Assembly: GCA_964429655.1 (NCBI GenBank)
Contig: CAYSCZ010000007.1
Span: 22,538-86,537, forward strand
Reading direction: 5' to 3'
Source of the DNA: CAYSCZ01 sp964429655
GTDB taxonomy: Bacteria; Bacteroidota; Bacteroidia; Cytophagales; Cyclobacteriaceae
Length of the DNA stretch: 64,000 nt
Below are positions 18,679-27,161 of this stretch, piece by piece. Both the position numbers and the translations under genes were made by a program. Within the stretch, counting starts at the first letter, position 1. Each line of letters starts with the position of its first letter. A model generated the notes under the pieces. It was not told the DNA's origin. It did not search any database and was given only the letters and a program-made list of their open reading frames with translations.

Positions 18679-20264
18679 GACAGTTCGCTGAATTAGTCGA
18701 TAAACTCGAGAATACCTCACTTACAAACAACAAGCTCAAATACCTAAAAGAATATTTTTTAAAAGCATCAGAAGATGATAAAGTTTGGGTAATTGCATTA
18801 TTCAATCATAAAAGACCTAAGCGACAGGTAAATACCAAACGGCTCAGGCATTGGATTCATGAAGCCTCTGGATTACCGCCATGGCTCGTGGAGGAATGTT
18901 ACTATGTTGTAGGTGACTTTGCAGAAACGCTTTCTTTACTTATTCCTAATACGGATAATAGCACAAGTGATTATAGCTTATCCTACTGGATTAATTATTT
19001 GATAAGATTAAACACTTTAGAAGAAGAACAAAAGAAAAGTTATATCTTGATGGCATGGGCACAATTATCCTGTCAGGAGAGGTTTGTGTTTAATAAGCTG
19101 ATTACCGGCGGCTTTAGAATTGGTGTTTCAGCAAAATTAATATCCAGAGCATTAGCTGAAATACATGATATTGATCCATCTATTGTAACCCATAAAATAA
19201 TGGGCGAATGGAATCCCCAAAAAACTGCTTACGGCGACCTAATTTTAAATGATCAGTCGGCTGACAACCTATCCAAACCCTATCCTTTTTATTTAGCTTA
19301 CCCTCTTGAGCAAGATATCTCAGATCTTGGTCATCCTGATGATTGGAATGCAGAGTGGAAATGGGACGGCATCAGAATACAATTGATCAAACGTTCCAAC
19401 GAGATTTTTTTGTGGTCTAGAGGCGAAGACCTGCTTACTAAGAAGTTTCCTGAAATGAATCTCTTAATTGATTTTTTTATCGATGATTTTGTGATTGATG
19501 GTGAATTACTGCCTTATAAAAATGGCGAGATACTGTCTTTTCATGTTTTACAAACAAGAATAGGTCGGAAAACACTATCAAAAAAGATTCTTAGGGAAAC
19601 ACCCTGTGCAATCTTAGCTTATGATATACTTGAATACGAAGGTAAGGATATTAGAGAAAAAACTTTTAAGGAAAGGAGGGCGATACTAAAAAACGTTATC
19701 CTTCAAATTGATAAACCAGATTTGATAAAATTATCGGATGATGTAATTTTTAATAAATGGTCGGAACTGGAAGCATACAGAAGACAGGCGGATGAATTTA
19801 GAGCTGAGGGCCTGATGATCAAAAGAAAAGATTCGGTTTATAAAACCGGACGTAGACGTGGGGATTGGTGGAAATGGAAAGTTGATCCTATGACTGTAGA
19901 TGCTGTGATGATTAATGCTCAAAAGGGACATGGAAGACGAGCAGATATTTTCTCAGATTACACGTTGGCGGTTTGGCATGAAGGAGAATTGGTGCCATTT
20001 GCAAAAGCCTACTCAGGATTAACAGATGCAGAAATGAGAGAAGTCAATCGATTTATAAAAAAGAATACTACCGGGAAGTATGGTCCGGTAAGGACGGTTA
20101 CTCCGGAATTGGTATTTGAAATAGCATTTGAAGGCATTCAAAGGTCTAATAGGCATAAATCGGGGATAGCCGTACGATTTCCACGTATCCATCGTTGGAG
20201 AAAGGATAAAAATGCTAAAGAAGCCAATAATTTGGAAGACCTATTTAAACTTTTAAAAAATTGA
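18675..20264 (+). CDS. ATP-dependent DNA ligase
   Basis: This is a 529-residue ligase of the bacterial family found with the MBL exonuclease. It has an N-terminal DNA-binding domain (about 1-190), then the adenylation domain with the nucleophile Lys229 in EWKWDGIRIQ. After it come LWSRGEDL, FVIDGEL (motif III) and EGLMIKRKDS (motif IV), then WWKWKVDP (motif V). The OB domain contains ELVFEIAFEGIQRS and RFPRIHRWRKDK. The start is TTG at 18675, overlapping the hppA stop (TTGA). It probably works with the exonuclease upstream in end-processing repair. The chromosomal NAD-dependent LigA is expected elsewhere. Confidence 0.94.
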   Translation: MRQFAELVDKLENTSLTNNKLKYLKEYFLKASEDDKVWVIALFNHKRPKRQVNTKRLRHWIHEASGLPPWLVEECYYVVGDFAETLSLLIPNTDNSTSDYSLSYWINYLIRLNTLEEEQKKSYILMAWAQLSCQERFVFNKLITGGFRIGVSAKLISRALAEIHDIDPSIVTHKIMGEWNPQKTAYGDLILNDQSADNLSKPYPFYLAYPLEQDISDLGHPDDWNAEWKWDGIRIQLIKRSNEIFLWSRGEDLLTKKFPEMNLLIDFFIDDFVIDGELLPYKNGEILSFHVLQTRIGRKTLSKKILRETPCAILAYDILEYEGKDIREKTFKERRAILKNVILQIDKPDLIKLSDDVIFNKWSELEAYRRQADEFRAEGLMIKRKDSVYKTGRRRGDWWKWKVDPMTVDAVMINAQKGHGRRADIFSDYTLAVWHEGELVPFAKAYSGLTDAEMREVNRFIKKNTTGKYGPVRTVTPELVFEIAFEGIQRSNRHKSGIAVRFPRIHRWRKDKNAKEANNLEDLFKLLKN

Positions 20265-20689
20265 ATCGAACCATATTTATTTTATCAGCTATAATTTTAT
20301 TTCCTAGTGGATTACAAGCGCAGGTGGACATTACTGGTAAGTGGAAAACGATAGATGATAATACCAATGAGCCAAGGTCTATAGTTGAGATTTATCAGAA
20401 AAATGGAGAATACTTTGGAAACATTATCAAAATATTTACCAAACTGGGTGAAGACCCTGATCCTATATGTGAAGAATGTACAGATTACAGAAAAAATAAA
20501 AAAGTGATTGGTATGGAGATAATATCTTCCATGAAAAAAGATGAAGACGTGTTTAGTGGAGGGAAAATTCTTGACCCGGAAGATGGAAATTCATATAGGT
20601 GTAAAATGTGGTTGGACAATGAAGGTAACCTAAAAGTAAGGGGCTATTTATTTTTCTTCCACAGGACTCAGACCTGGTTGAGGGTATGA
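20261..20689 (+). CDS. DUF2147 secreted protein
   Basis: This 142-residue protein has a signal peptide (1-20, ending GLQAQ). It is followed by the DUF2147 lipocalin-like domain: ITGKWKTIDDNTNEPRSIVE, a CEEC pair (about 70-73), GGKILDPEDGNSYRCKMWL and a final RTQTWLRV. Function is unknown; the family is periplasmic or extracytoplasmic. The start is TTG, overlapping the ligase TGA stop by four bases. That is the same coupling as between hppA and the ligase. Confidence 0.85.
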   Translation: MNRTIFILSAIILFPSGLQAQVDITGKWKTIDDNTNEPRSIVEIYQKNGEYFGNIIKIFTKLGEDPDPICEECTDYRKNKKVIGMEIISSMKKDEDVFSGGKILDPEDGNSYRCKMWLDNEGNLKVRGYLFFFHRTQTWLRV

Positions 20690-20812
20690 ATCGATTATAG
20701 TATTCTGGTTAAAAACTGTTAAGGAGCCTTATAGAATGTGGAAAATAAAGAGTTTTTTTAATTAAATTGCTGATAGATTGGTTACCAATAGACCATTTTA
20801 AGTATTTAAACA

Positions 20813-20828
20813 TAGCTACGTGTAGCTA
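20813..20828. promoter_or_regulatory. Palindrome immediately upstream of the ECF sigma gene (candidate operator)
   Basis: TAGCTAC GT GTAGCTA is a perfect 7-bp inverted repeat with a two-base centre. It ends eight bases before the sigma-factor ATG at 20837 and could be a dimeric-regulator site or a small hairpin blocking the ribosome. Confidence 0.4.
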
Positions 20829-20836
20829 AAAGGTGT

Positions 20837-21379
20837 ATGAAAGATAGTGAAATACTGGAACGGATAGGTAGGGGTGACGAATCCGCCTTGGATTACATTT
20901 ACAGGAAATACTACAAAATGATGATTCGTTTAGTTACTTCAAACCATGGTACGGAGGAAGAAGCAAAGGACATTTTTCAGGAAGCATTGCTTGTTCTTTG
21001 GCAAAAAGCTAACAGAGGGACGCTTGTTTTAACCTCTAAAATGAGCACCTATATCTACAGTATCTGTTTGAATTTGTGGAGAAAGGAATTAGATAAGAAA
21101 TCAAGGACTTACCAAGAAAGTGATCAGAGTGAGTCATATATTAATAATTATGAAAGCGATGAGCTTTCCAGGGTGGTTAAAGAGAACATTCAGAAGTTGG
21201 ACGATTCCTGTAAAAAGATACTGATGTATTATTACTTTGACGGAATGTCTATGGAGGATATCACTAAAAAGATGAATTTCGCTAATTCTCAAACGACAAA
21301 AACCAAAAAATATAAGTGTAAAAGGAAACTTGATATATTAATTCGAAAGCGATATACCTATAAAGATTTCTTTGATTAA
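20837..21379 (+). CDS. RNA polymerase sigma factor, ECF (sigma-70 family)
   Basis: This is a 180-residue extracytoplasmic-function sigma factor. Region 2 covers about residues 14-80 (LDYIYRKYYKMMIRLVTSNH, EEEAKDIFQEALLVLWQKA). Region 4 covers about 120-175 (DDSCKKILMYYYFDGMSMEDI and the helix-turn-helix near NSQTTKTKKYKCKRKL). The following gene encodes a one-pass membrane protein nine bases downstream that looks like its partner. A perfect palindrome sits just before the ATG. The gene lies at the head of the ftsX-uppP-truB-ribF run, with a 147-bp leader that could carry its own promoter. Confidence 0.92.
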   Translation: MKDSEILERIGRGDESALDYIYRKYYKMMIRLVTSNHGTEEEAKDIFQEALLVLWQKANRGTLVLTSKMSTYIYSICLNLWRKELDKKSRTYQESDQSESYINNYESDELSRVVKENIQKLDDSCKKILMYYYFDGMSMEDITKKMNFANSQTTKTKKYKCKRKLDILIRKRYTYKDFFD

Positions 21380-21388
21380 TGTCAACCA

Positions 21389-22270
21389 ATGGCAAATAAT
21401 TATACAAGAGTAGTTGAATCTTTTTTAGACAATGATATGTCACCAGGAGAACGGGAGATATTTAATGAGCAATTGGCTTCCGACCCCCTGCTGAAACAAG
21501 AATATCAGTTTCAATTATCTATAATAGAGGGTTTAAGGGAAAGCCGAAAGGCAGAACTCAAAAACCGACTCAGTAATATTCCCGTAGGAGTTGGCTTTCA
21601 ATCTGCATTGCTTAGCTCTACTGCTTTTAAACTGGTTACCTCTGTAGTGCTGGTAACCTTGACAGGCGTGGGTATATTTCTGATAAATACGAATCCGGTG
21701 AATACTTTTGAAACCATTTATACTACCCGCAGTGTAACTAACTATCAATTATTTTTTTTGAATCCGACGGCATTACCTGACCAACTGGATTTTGTGGATA
21801 ATCAATTTATTCAGGAAAAAATAACAGAACTTACCTCAACTTCTAAAGAAGCAAGGGTAAAAAATATAGCTGCCAGAGCGGAAGTTAGTGTGCCTATGAT
21901 TGATGAAACACTGGCAACTGAGAATATCGATCATATTGTTCCTGACATAGATAAAATAAGCCACGTTCAAGACTTCGCGGGAACTGAAACACTCAAAAAC
22001 TTTGATATTAAAAATATAAAGAGTAAGAAGTATGATTTTCACTATAAGTTTATCAGAGGGAAGTTATTTCTTTACGGTGATTTTAGCGGATTTCCTTTTG
22101 ATATCCTAGAAATTAACAACACGGATACAAAACGATTATTTTTATATCATGGTGCGCATTACTATCGGTTAACTATCACACAACCCACAATACAGCCATT
22201 AATAAAAATAGAAAACGAAAAACTTATAGAAGAACTTGATATTCTGAAAGAACAAAAGTTATCAAGATAG
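21389..22270 (+). CDS. Single-pass membrane protein, putative anti-sigma partner
   Basis: This 293-residue protein begins with an acidic helical region (VESFLDNDMSPGEREIFNEQ, about 8-27) typical of the N-termini of anti-sigma proteins. There is one transmembrane segment (about 79-97, LVTSVVLVTLTGVGIFLI) and a C-terminal extracytoplasmic domain. The HxxxCxxC zinc motif of ZAS-type anti-sigmas is absent, so assignment rests on gene order (directly after an ECF sigma) and topology. It could be an anti-sigma factor that does not bind zinc or a membrane protein of other function. Confidence 0.6.
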   Translation: MANNYTRVVESFLDNDMSPGEREIFNEQLASDPLLKQEYQFQLSIIEGLRESRKAELKNRLSNIPVGVGFQSALLSSTAFKLVTSVVLVTLTGVGIFLINTNPVNTFETIYTTRSVTNYQLFFLNPTALPDQLDFVDNQFIQEKITELTSTSKEARVKNIAARAEVSVPMIDETLATENIDHIVPDIDKISHVQDFAGTETLKNFDIKNIKSKKYDFHYKFIRGKLFLYGDFSGFPFDILEINNTDTKRLFLYHGAHYYRLTITQPTIQPLIKIENEKLIEELDILKEQKLSR

Positions 22271-22276
22271 ATAGTA

Positions 22277-23164
22277 GTGGCTAAGAATTTTAAAAGAAAA
22301 AAACTAGGTAGTTATCCTTCTATCAGCGTCATATTTAGTATAACGTTGTCCCTTTTTATGATCGGGTTGTTTGGCTTATTAATCATGCATGCAAAAAAAC
22401 TATCTCAGATCATACGTCAAAATGTAGAATTGCAGATCTTTCTCAACAATGATCTGACAGAAAGTGAATTATTAAGAATTGAGAAAACAATAGCCTCGAA
22501 AGATTATGTGCTAAAAGATAACAACGATCCTCAAGTCAGGCTAATCACAAAAGAAGAGGCAGCCAAACAATTTATTGATGATACCGGGGAGGATTTTGTG
22601 GACTTTTTAGGAGGTAACCCGTTAAGAGATGTTTTCATTTTAAAGGTTAAAGATGAATATCAATCACAGGAGAAGCTAAAGATTATCGAAGCTGATCTCG
22701 GAAAGATCAATGATGTTTATGAAATCAATTATGTGGAAAGCATAGTAAAAAGTATTAATGATAACCTAACCAAGATTAGCGCGATTTTAGTATCATTTTC
22801 GGTTATTCTATTTCTAGTGGTCTCAATATTGATAAACAACACCATAAAATTAGCGCTGTTTTCTCAAAGATTTTTGATTCGAAGCATGCAGCTTGTTGGG
22901 GCAAAAAAATCGTTTATTAAAAAACCATTTTTGCTGAGGGCTTCATGGTACGGTTTTATCGCGGCCGTACTGGCTATAGTTATGCTTTATGGGTTACTAA
23001 TTTTGGGTAATCAAAAAATAGAAGATCTTCAATCGCTTCAGGAGGATAAGTATTTAATTATAATTGCTTTAGGATTGATTTTTCTGGGAGTGATCGTAGG
23101 TTATGCCTCTACATTTAGAGCAATGAACAAATACCTAAAAATGTCATTAGATGAATTATACTAA
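22277..23164 (+). CDS. ftsX: Cell division protein FtsX
   Basis: This is the membrane subunit of the FtsEX ABC-type complex that activates peptidoglycan hydrolases at the septum. The 295 residues have the FtsX layout. There is a short cytoplasmic N-terminus and a first membrane helix (about 16-40). A periplasmic loop (about 40-165) contains the VxLxxxLNxxxLTxxE-like stretch LQIFLNNDLTESELL. Three further helices follow (about 168-195, 220-245, 255-280). The start codon is GTG at 22277, six bases after the preceding stop. ftsE is not adjacent. Confidence 0.93.
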   Translation: MAKNFKRKKLGSYPSISVIFSITLSLFMIGLFGLLIMHAKKLSQIIRQNVELQIFLNNDLTESELLRIEKTIASKDYVLKDNNDPQVRLITKEEAAKQFIDDTGEDFVDFLGGNPLRDVFILKVKDEYQSQEKLKIIEADLGKINDVYEINYVESIVKSINDNLTKISAILVSFSVILFLVVSILINNTIKLALFSQRFLIRSMQLVGAKKSFIKKPFLLRASWYGFIAAVLAIVMLYGLLILGNQKIEDLQSLQEDKYLIIIALGLIFLGVIVGYASTFRAMNKYLKMSLDELY

Positions 23165-23165
23165 T

Positions 23166-23372
23166 ATGGAGAATAATAATTTTGCATTTAAAAAAGCCAA
23201 CTACATAATAATGCTTGTGGGCATCTTTACCATAATAATTGGATTTTTAGTAATGTCTATGGATAATGAATCGTATGGTTTTGGATTTTTAGGGTTAACA
23301 CTGGGGCCAATTTTAGTTATGTTAGGTTTTGTCATAGAATTCTTTGCTATTCTCTACAAGCCCAAACAGTAG
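23166..23372 (+). CDS. DUF3098 small membrane protein
   Basis: This 68-residue protein has two membrane helices, about 12-32 (IIMLVGIFTIIIGFLVM) and 40-62. The sequence FAFKKANYIIMLVG and the KPKQ end match the DUF3098 family, which in Bacteroidota sits between ftsX and uppP. I prefer the ATG at 23166, one base after the ftsX stop. The ATG at 23151 inside ftsX adds only MNYTN. The role is unknown, and its consistent position suggests an envelope or division function. Confidence 0.85.
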   Translation: MENNNFAFKKANYIIMLVGIFTIIIGFLVMSMDNESYGFGFLGLTLGPILVMLGFVIEFFAILYKPKQ

Positions 23373-24170
23373 ATGTCATATTTGGAAGCCCTGGTCCTTG
23401 GTATTATTCAGGGATTAACTGAATTCTTACCAGTAAGCAGCAGTGGGCATTTAGAATTAGGTTCAGCCATTTTTGGCGTTGATTCGGATAAGAATTTACT
23501 TTTTACTGTTTTGGTTCATGGTGCAACCGCCTTAAGTACAATTATTGTTTTTAGAAATGATATTTTAAATCTGCTTAGGGGGACATTCAATACCAGTTGG
23601 AATAGTGAGAAAGAATATGTGCTTATGATTATTGTTTCTATGATTCCGGTAGGTATTGTTGGCGTTCTTTTTGAAGAAGAGATTGAGGCATTTTTTGGAG
23701 GAAGAATCCTTTTAGTTGGATCAATGCTCTTAATAACAGGTTTGTTGTTGTTATTTACCTATTTCAAAAATCCAGGAAAAAAAAATATAAGATACGTTAG
23801 TGCCTTTTTAATTGGAATAGCACAAACATTTGCTATAATGCCAGGAATATCCCGCTCTGGAGCCACAATAGCCATAGCATTGCTTTTAGGGATTGAAAAA
23901 AACAGGGCTACCCGGTTTTCTTTTTTAATGGTTTTAATCCCGATTCTTGGTGCTTCATTTTTAAAATTGAAAAATTACGTCGAAACTCCAGAGACAGATT
24001 CTATGCCGGCCTTGATTTTGCTAACCGGATTTTTGGCTGCTTTCATATCAGGTTATGTAGCATGTCAATGGATGATTAACATTGTCAGAAAAGGTAAGCT
24101 TATTTATTTTGCATGTTATTGTTTTCTGATTGGTTTAGCATCTATAATCTTCAAGCTTTTTATAATTTGA
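23373..24170 (+). CDS. uppP: Undecaprenyl-diphosphatase
   Basis: UppP (BacA) recycles the lipid carrier of peptidoglycan synthesis by dephosphorylating undecaprenyl diphosphate. It also gives bacitracin resistance. The 265-residue membrane protein has the two family motifs. LTEFLPVSSSGHLELG at about 15-30 contains the catalytic Glu and Ser/His residues. The second, MPGISRSGATIAI, lies at about 156-168. There are about eight hydrophobic helices. It begins directly after the DUF3098 stop and overlaps truB by four bases (TTGA). Confidence 0.96.
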   Translation: MSYLEALVLGIIQGLTEFLPVSSSGHLELGSAIFGVDSDKNLLFTVLVHGATALSTIIVFRNDILNLLRGTFNTSWNSEKEYVLMIIVSMIPVGIVGVLFEEEIEAFFGGRILLVGSMLLITGLLLLFTYFKNPGKKNIRYVSAFLIGIAQTFAIMPGISRSGATIAIALLLGIEKNRATRFSFLMVLIPILGASFLKLKNYVETPETDSMPALILLTGFLAAFISGYVACQWMINIVRKGKLIYFACYCFLIGLASIIFKLFII

Positions 24171-24856
24171 TATTTGAAAAGCCATACGATTTTTCAGAAG
24201 GAGCTATGATTCCCATTGATAAACCAATAACATGGAGCTCATTTGACGTAGTTAATAAAATCAGGAGGACAATTAAGGTAAAGAAAGTTGGCCATGCAGG
24301 TACACTGGACCCATTAGCAACCGGTTTACTGATTTTATGTACCGGCAAATACACTAAAAAGATTGGATCCTATCAAAATGATGAAAAAGAATATGTTGGA
24401 ATATTTGGCCTTGGAAAAACCACACCATCCTTTGATTTGGAAACCGCCTTTAATTCAAACAAATCATTTGACCATATCAATGAAAAGGAGGTGATTAATG
24501 CATCTGAAAAATTCTTAGGTACAATAAAGCAGGTTCCTCCGGTTTTTTCTGCAATAAAAATTAATGGCAGGGCGTCCTATAAAAATGCTCGTGAAAAAAA
24601 GGACATTAAATTACAACCCAGAGAAGTATCTATTCACGAATTTCAAATAGAGAACTACGTGGAAGGCGAGGTCTTTTTTAGGATAGTTTGCTCAAAAGGA
24701 ACCTATATCAGAAGTATAGCCAATGATATAGGTCAAGAACTAGGCGTTGGGGCCTTTCTTAAAGAATTAAGGAGAACAAGAATTGGTGAAATCACTGTTA
24801 ATGATGCACTGTCAGTAGACAGATTCTTATCCTGGTATAATGCTCAAGCACGATGA
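24167..24856 (+). CDS. truB: tRNA pseudouridine(55) synthase
   Basis: TruB makes pseudouridine 55 in the T-loop of tRNAs. The predicted 229-residue protein starts MIFEKPYDFSEGAMIPIDKP and has the catalytic Asp48 in HAGTLDPLATG. It also has the tRNA-contact segments VPPVFSAIKINGRASYKNAR and FFRIVCSKGTYIRSIANDIG. I place the start at TTG 24167, overlapping the uppP TGA by four bases. This matches the TTGA coupling of the ligase and DUF2147 genes. The ATG at 24113 lies well inside uppP, and the ATG at 24206 would remove conserved N-terminal residues. The 3' end overlaps ribF (ATGA). Confidence 0.92.
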   Translation: MIFEKPYDFSEGAMIPIDKPITWSSFDVVNKIRRTIKVKKVGHAGTLDPLATGLLILCTGKYTKKIGSYQNDEKEYVGIFGLGKTTPSFDLETAFNSNKSFDHINEKEVINASEKFLGTIKQVPPVFSAIKINGRASYKNAREKKDIKLQPREVSIHEFQIENYVEGEVFFRIVCSKGTYIRSIANDIGQELGVGAFLKELRRTRIGEITVNDALSVDRFLSWYNAQAR

Positions 24857-25797
24857 TGGTAATAGAGGATTTAAACAATTTTAAACCACCAAACAATCCT
24901 GTGGTTACCAGTGGTACTTTTGATGGCGTTCATCTAGGTCATCAAAAAATATTGAAGCGTGTTGTCAATTTAGCAAAAGACATCAATGGTACTAGTGTAG
25001 TACTTACTTTTTGGCCCCATCCCCGGTTTGTTCTACACAAAGACGCCAGTTCATTAAAATTGCTAAATTCCTTTGAGGAAAAGTGCGATATATTGTCCGA
25101 ATTACACATTGATTATGTCGTTAAAATTCCCTTCACAAAATCATTTTCCCAGCTTACATCGCTTGAATTTATCGATAAGATTCTTGTAAAAAGTTTACAG
25201 ACCAAAGTTCTGATAATAGGTTATGATCATAGATTTGGTAAGAACCGGGAAGGTAGTTTTGATTACCTATTAAGTAATTCCCATCATTTTGGATTTAATG
25301 TAGAAGAGATACCCAGGCTGGATATGGATCATATTGGCGTGAGTTCTACAAAAATCAGGGAATTTCTTATGTCGGGAGATGTAAATCACGCAAAAGATTA
25401 TTTAGGTAGATTTTATTCTCTGAGAGGAAAAATAATAAAAGGGAGTCAAAGAGGCAGAGAAATAGGTTTCCCTACCGCTAACATAAAGATTCATGAGCGC
25501 TTTAAATTAATACCTAAAGATGGTACATACGCCGTGTTAATCAACTTGGATGGAGAACAACACAAAGGAATGCTGAATATTGGATTTCGACCTACTGTTG
25601 ATGGTAGCGAGAGAACAATCGAAGTACATATATTTGATTTCCGACAGAATATCTATGAGAAAAATATTGAAGTAGTTTTTGTAAAGCGATTAAGGGAAGA
25701 AAGAAAGTTTGCTGATTTACAGAGTCTTAAAAATCAGTTATCTTTAGATAGAGAAAATGCTGTTGCCGAGTTAAACCAATCAATAAATGATAAATAA
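24853..25797 (+). CDS. ribF: Bifunctional riboflavin kinase / FAD synthetase
   Basis: RibF phosphorylates riboflavin to FMN and adenylates FMN to FAD. The 314-residue protein has the nucleotidyltransferase domain first (TSGTFDGVHLGHQKIL, about 20-35; FWPHPRFVL; IIGYDHRFGKNREG; VSSTKIREFL). The riboflavin kinase domain follows (about 185-310, GSQRGREIGFPTANI and MLNIGFRPTV). The start ATGATG overlaps the truB stop. The 3' end overlaps the CoA-transferase A subunit by 11 bases. Confidence 0.96.
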   Translation: MMVIEDLNNFKPPNNPVVTSGTFDGVHLGHQKILKRVVNLAKDINGTSVVLTFWPHPRFVLHKDASSLKLLNSFEEKCDILSELHIDYVVKIPFTKSFSQLTSLEFIDKILVKSLQTKVLIIGYDHRFGKNREGSFDYLLSNSHHFGFNVEEIPRLDMDHIGVSSTKIREFLMSGDVNHAKDYLGRFYSLRGKIIKGSQRGREIGFPTANIKIHERFKLIPKDGTYAVLINLDGEQHKGMLNIGFRPTVDGSERTIEVHIFDFRQNIYEKNIEVVFVKRLREERKFADLQSLKNQLSLDRENAVAELNQSINDK

Positions 25798-26485
25798 AGT
25801 TGTAAAAGATGCAGAGGCGGCTGTAAAAACAATCGAAGATGGTGCTGTATTAATGCTGGGAGGGTTTGGCTTGTGCGGCATACCTGAGAACTGCATCTCC
25901 GCACTGCTAAAAAAAAACATAAAAAATCTTACTTGCATATCTAATAATGCCGGTGTAGACGATTTCGGCATAGGATTGCTTCTAAAGTCAAGACAGGTAA
26001 AAAAGATGATTAGCAGTTATGTGGGTGAAAATGCAGTATTTGAGCGTCAGTTACTTTCTGGTGAACTGGCGGTTGATTTAATACCTCAGGGTACGCTAGC
26101 GGAAAGGATTAGGGCTGGCGGTGCTGGAATACCAGCATTTTACACGCCGGCCGGATATGGTACAGAAATAGGAAAAGGCAAAGAAAAAAGGACATTTGAT
26201 GGAAAGATGTATCTTATGGAGCAATGGCTGAAGGCAGATTATTCTTTGATAAAAGCCTGGAAAGGAGACAGCGAAGGCAACCTTATTTTTAAAGGAACAG
26301 CCAGAAATTTTAACCCCATGATGGCAGCAGCTGGTAAAGTGACCATTGCTGAAGTTGAAGAGTTGCTACCTGACGGCGAATTGGATCCAAATTGCATTCA
26401 TACACCCGGTATTTATGTTCAGAAAATTTTTCAAGGTAAAAATTATGAAAAACGGATTGAACAAAGGACTATTACCCCAAAATAA
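25787..26485 (+). CDS. 3-oxoacid CoA-transferase, subunit A
   Basis: This is the alpha subunit of a family I CoA-transferase that moves CoA from succinyl-CoA to a 3-oxoacid such as acetoacetate. The 232-residue protein has the signature GGFGLCGIPENCI (about 24-36), then NNAGVDDFGIGLLL and the oxyanion-type stretch YTPAGYGT. The B subunit follows six bases after the stop. The pair would support use of ketone bodies or branched-chain degradation products. The exact acyl substrate is not readable from the sequence. Confidence 0.92.
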   Translation: MINKVVKDAEAAVKTIEDGAVLMLGGFGLCGIPENCISALLKKNIKNLTCISNNAGVDDFGIGLLLKSRQVKKMISSYVGENAVFERQLLSGELAVDLIPQGTLAERIRAGGAGIPAFYTPAGYGTEIGKGKEKRTFDGKMYLMEQWLKADYSLIKAWKGDSEGNLIFKGTARNFNPMMAAAGKVTIAEVEELLPDGELDPNCIHTPGIYVQKIFQGKNYEKRIEQRTITPK

Positions 26486-26491
26486 TTATCC

Positions 26492-27148
26492 ATGTCACTA
26501 GATAAAGTCGGAATAGCAAAGCGTATTGCTCAAGAAATAAATGATGGTTCATACATAAATCTTGGCATTGGGATACCCACTTTAGTTGCAAACTATATCC
26601 CGGAAGGATTGCAGGTTGTCCTGCAATCAGAAAATGGGTTGCTGGGGATAGGACCTTTTCCCCATGAAGAGGACGTAGATCCTGATTTGATCAATGCAGG
26701 CAAGCAAACCGTGAGCATGCTAAAAGGTTCTTCGCTCTTTTCTTCGGCTGAAAGTTTTGCTATGATTAGGGGAGGTCATGTGGATTTGACCATTTTGGGG
26801 GCCATGGAAATATCTGAAAAAGGCGATATTGCTAACTGGAAAATTCCAGGAAAAATGGTCAAGGGAATGGGTGGTGCAATGGATTTAGTATCATCAGCAG
26901 AATATATTATTGTAGCCATGCAACACACCAACAAGTCAGGGAAGTCTAAATTATTAAAACAATGTACACTACCAATTACCGGCCTCGGATGTGTAGATAA
27001 AATTGTAACCGACCTCGCTGTTATTAACATTGAGCGTGATGGATTTAAATTAATAGAGCGTGCCCCCGGGGTTTCAATTGATGAGATAAAAGCAGCTACA
27101 GAAGGAAATCTTATTGTTGAAGGGGAGATTCCTGAAATGAGTATCTAA
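26492..27148 (+). CDS. 3-oxoacid CoA-transferase, subunit B
   Basis: This is the beta subunit of the family I CoA-transferase encoded with the preceding gene. It has 218 residues. The catalytic Glu lies in QSENGLLGIGPFP (about 49-61), where it forms the gamma-glutamyl-CoA thioester. NLGIGIPTLVANYIP upstream and the GGAMDLVSSAEYIIVAMQHT segment (about 130-149) are family features. It is 14 bases upstream of gldC, so gldC may be in the same transcript. Confidence 0.93.
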   Translation: MSLDKVGIAKRIAQEINDGSYINLGIGIPTLVANYIPEGLQVVLQSENGLLGIGPFPHEEDVDPDLINAGKQTVSMLKGSSLFSSAESFAMIRGGHVDLTILGAMEISEKGDIANWKIPGKMVKGMGGAMDLVSSAEYIIVAMQHTNKSGKSKLLKQCTLPITGLGCVDKIVTDLAVINIERDGFKLIERAPGVSIDEIKAATEGNLIVEGEIPEMSI

Positions 27149-27161
27149 AGAAAATCAACTT

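Noticed and set aside
24113..24166. truB start at ATG 24113
   Set aside because: It would add 18 residues encoded by the uppP 3' end out of frame and not similar to TruB. TTG at 24167 fits the coupling pattern.
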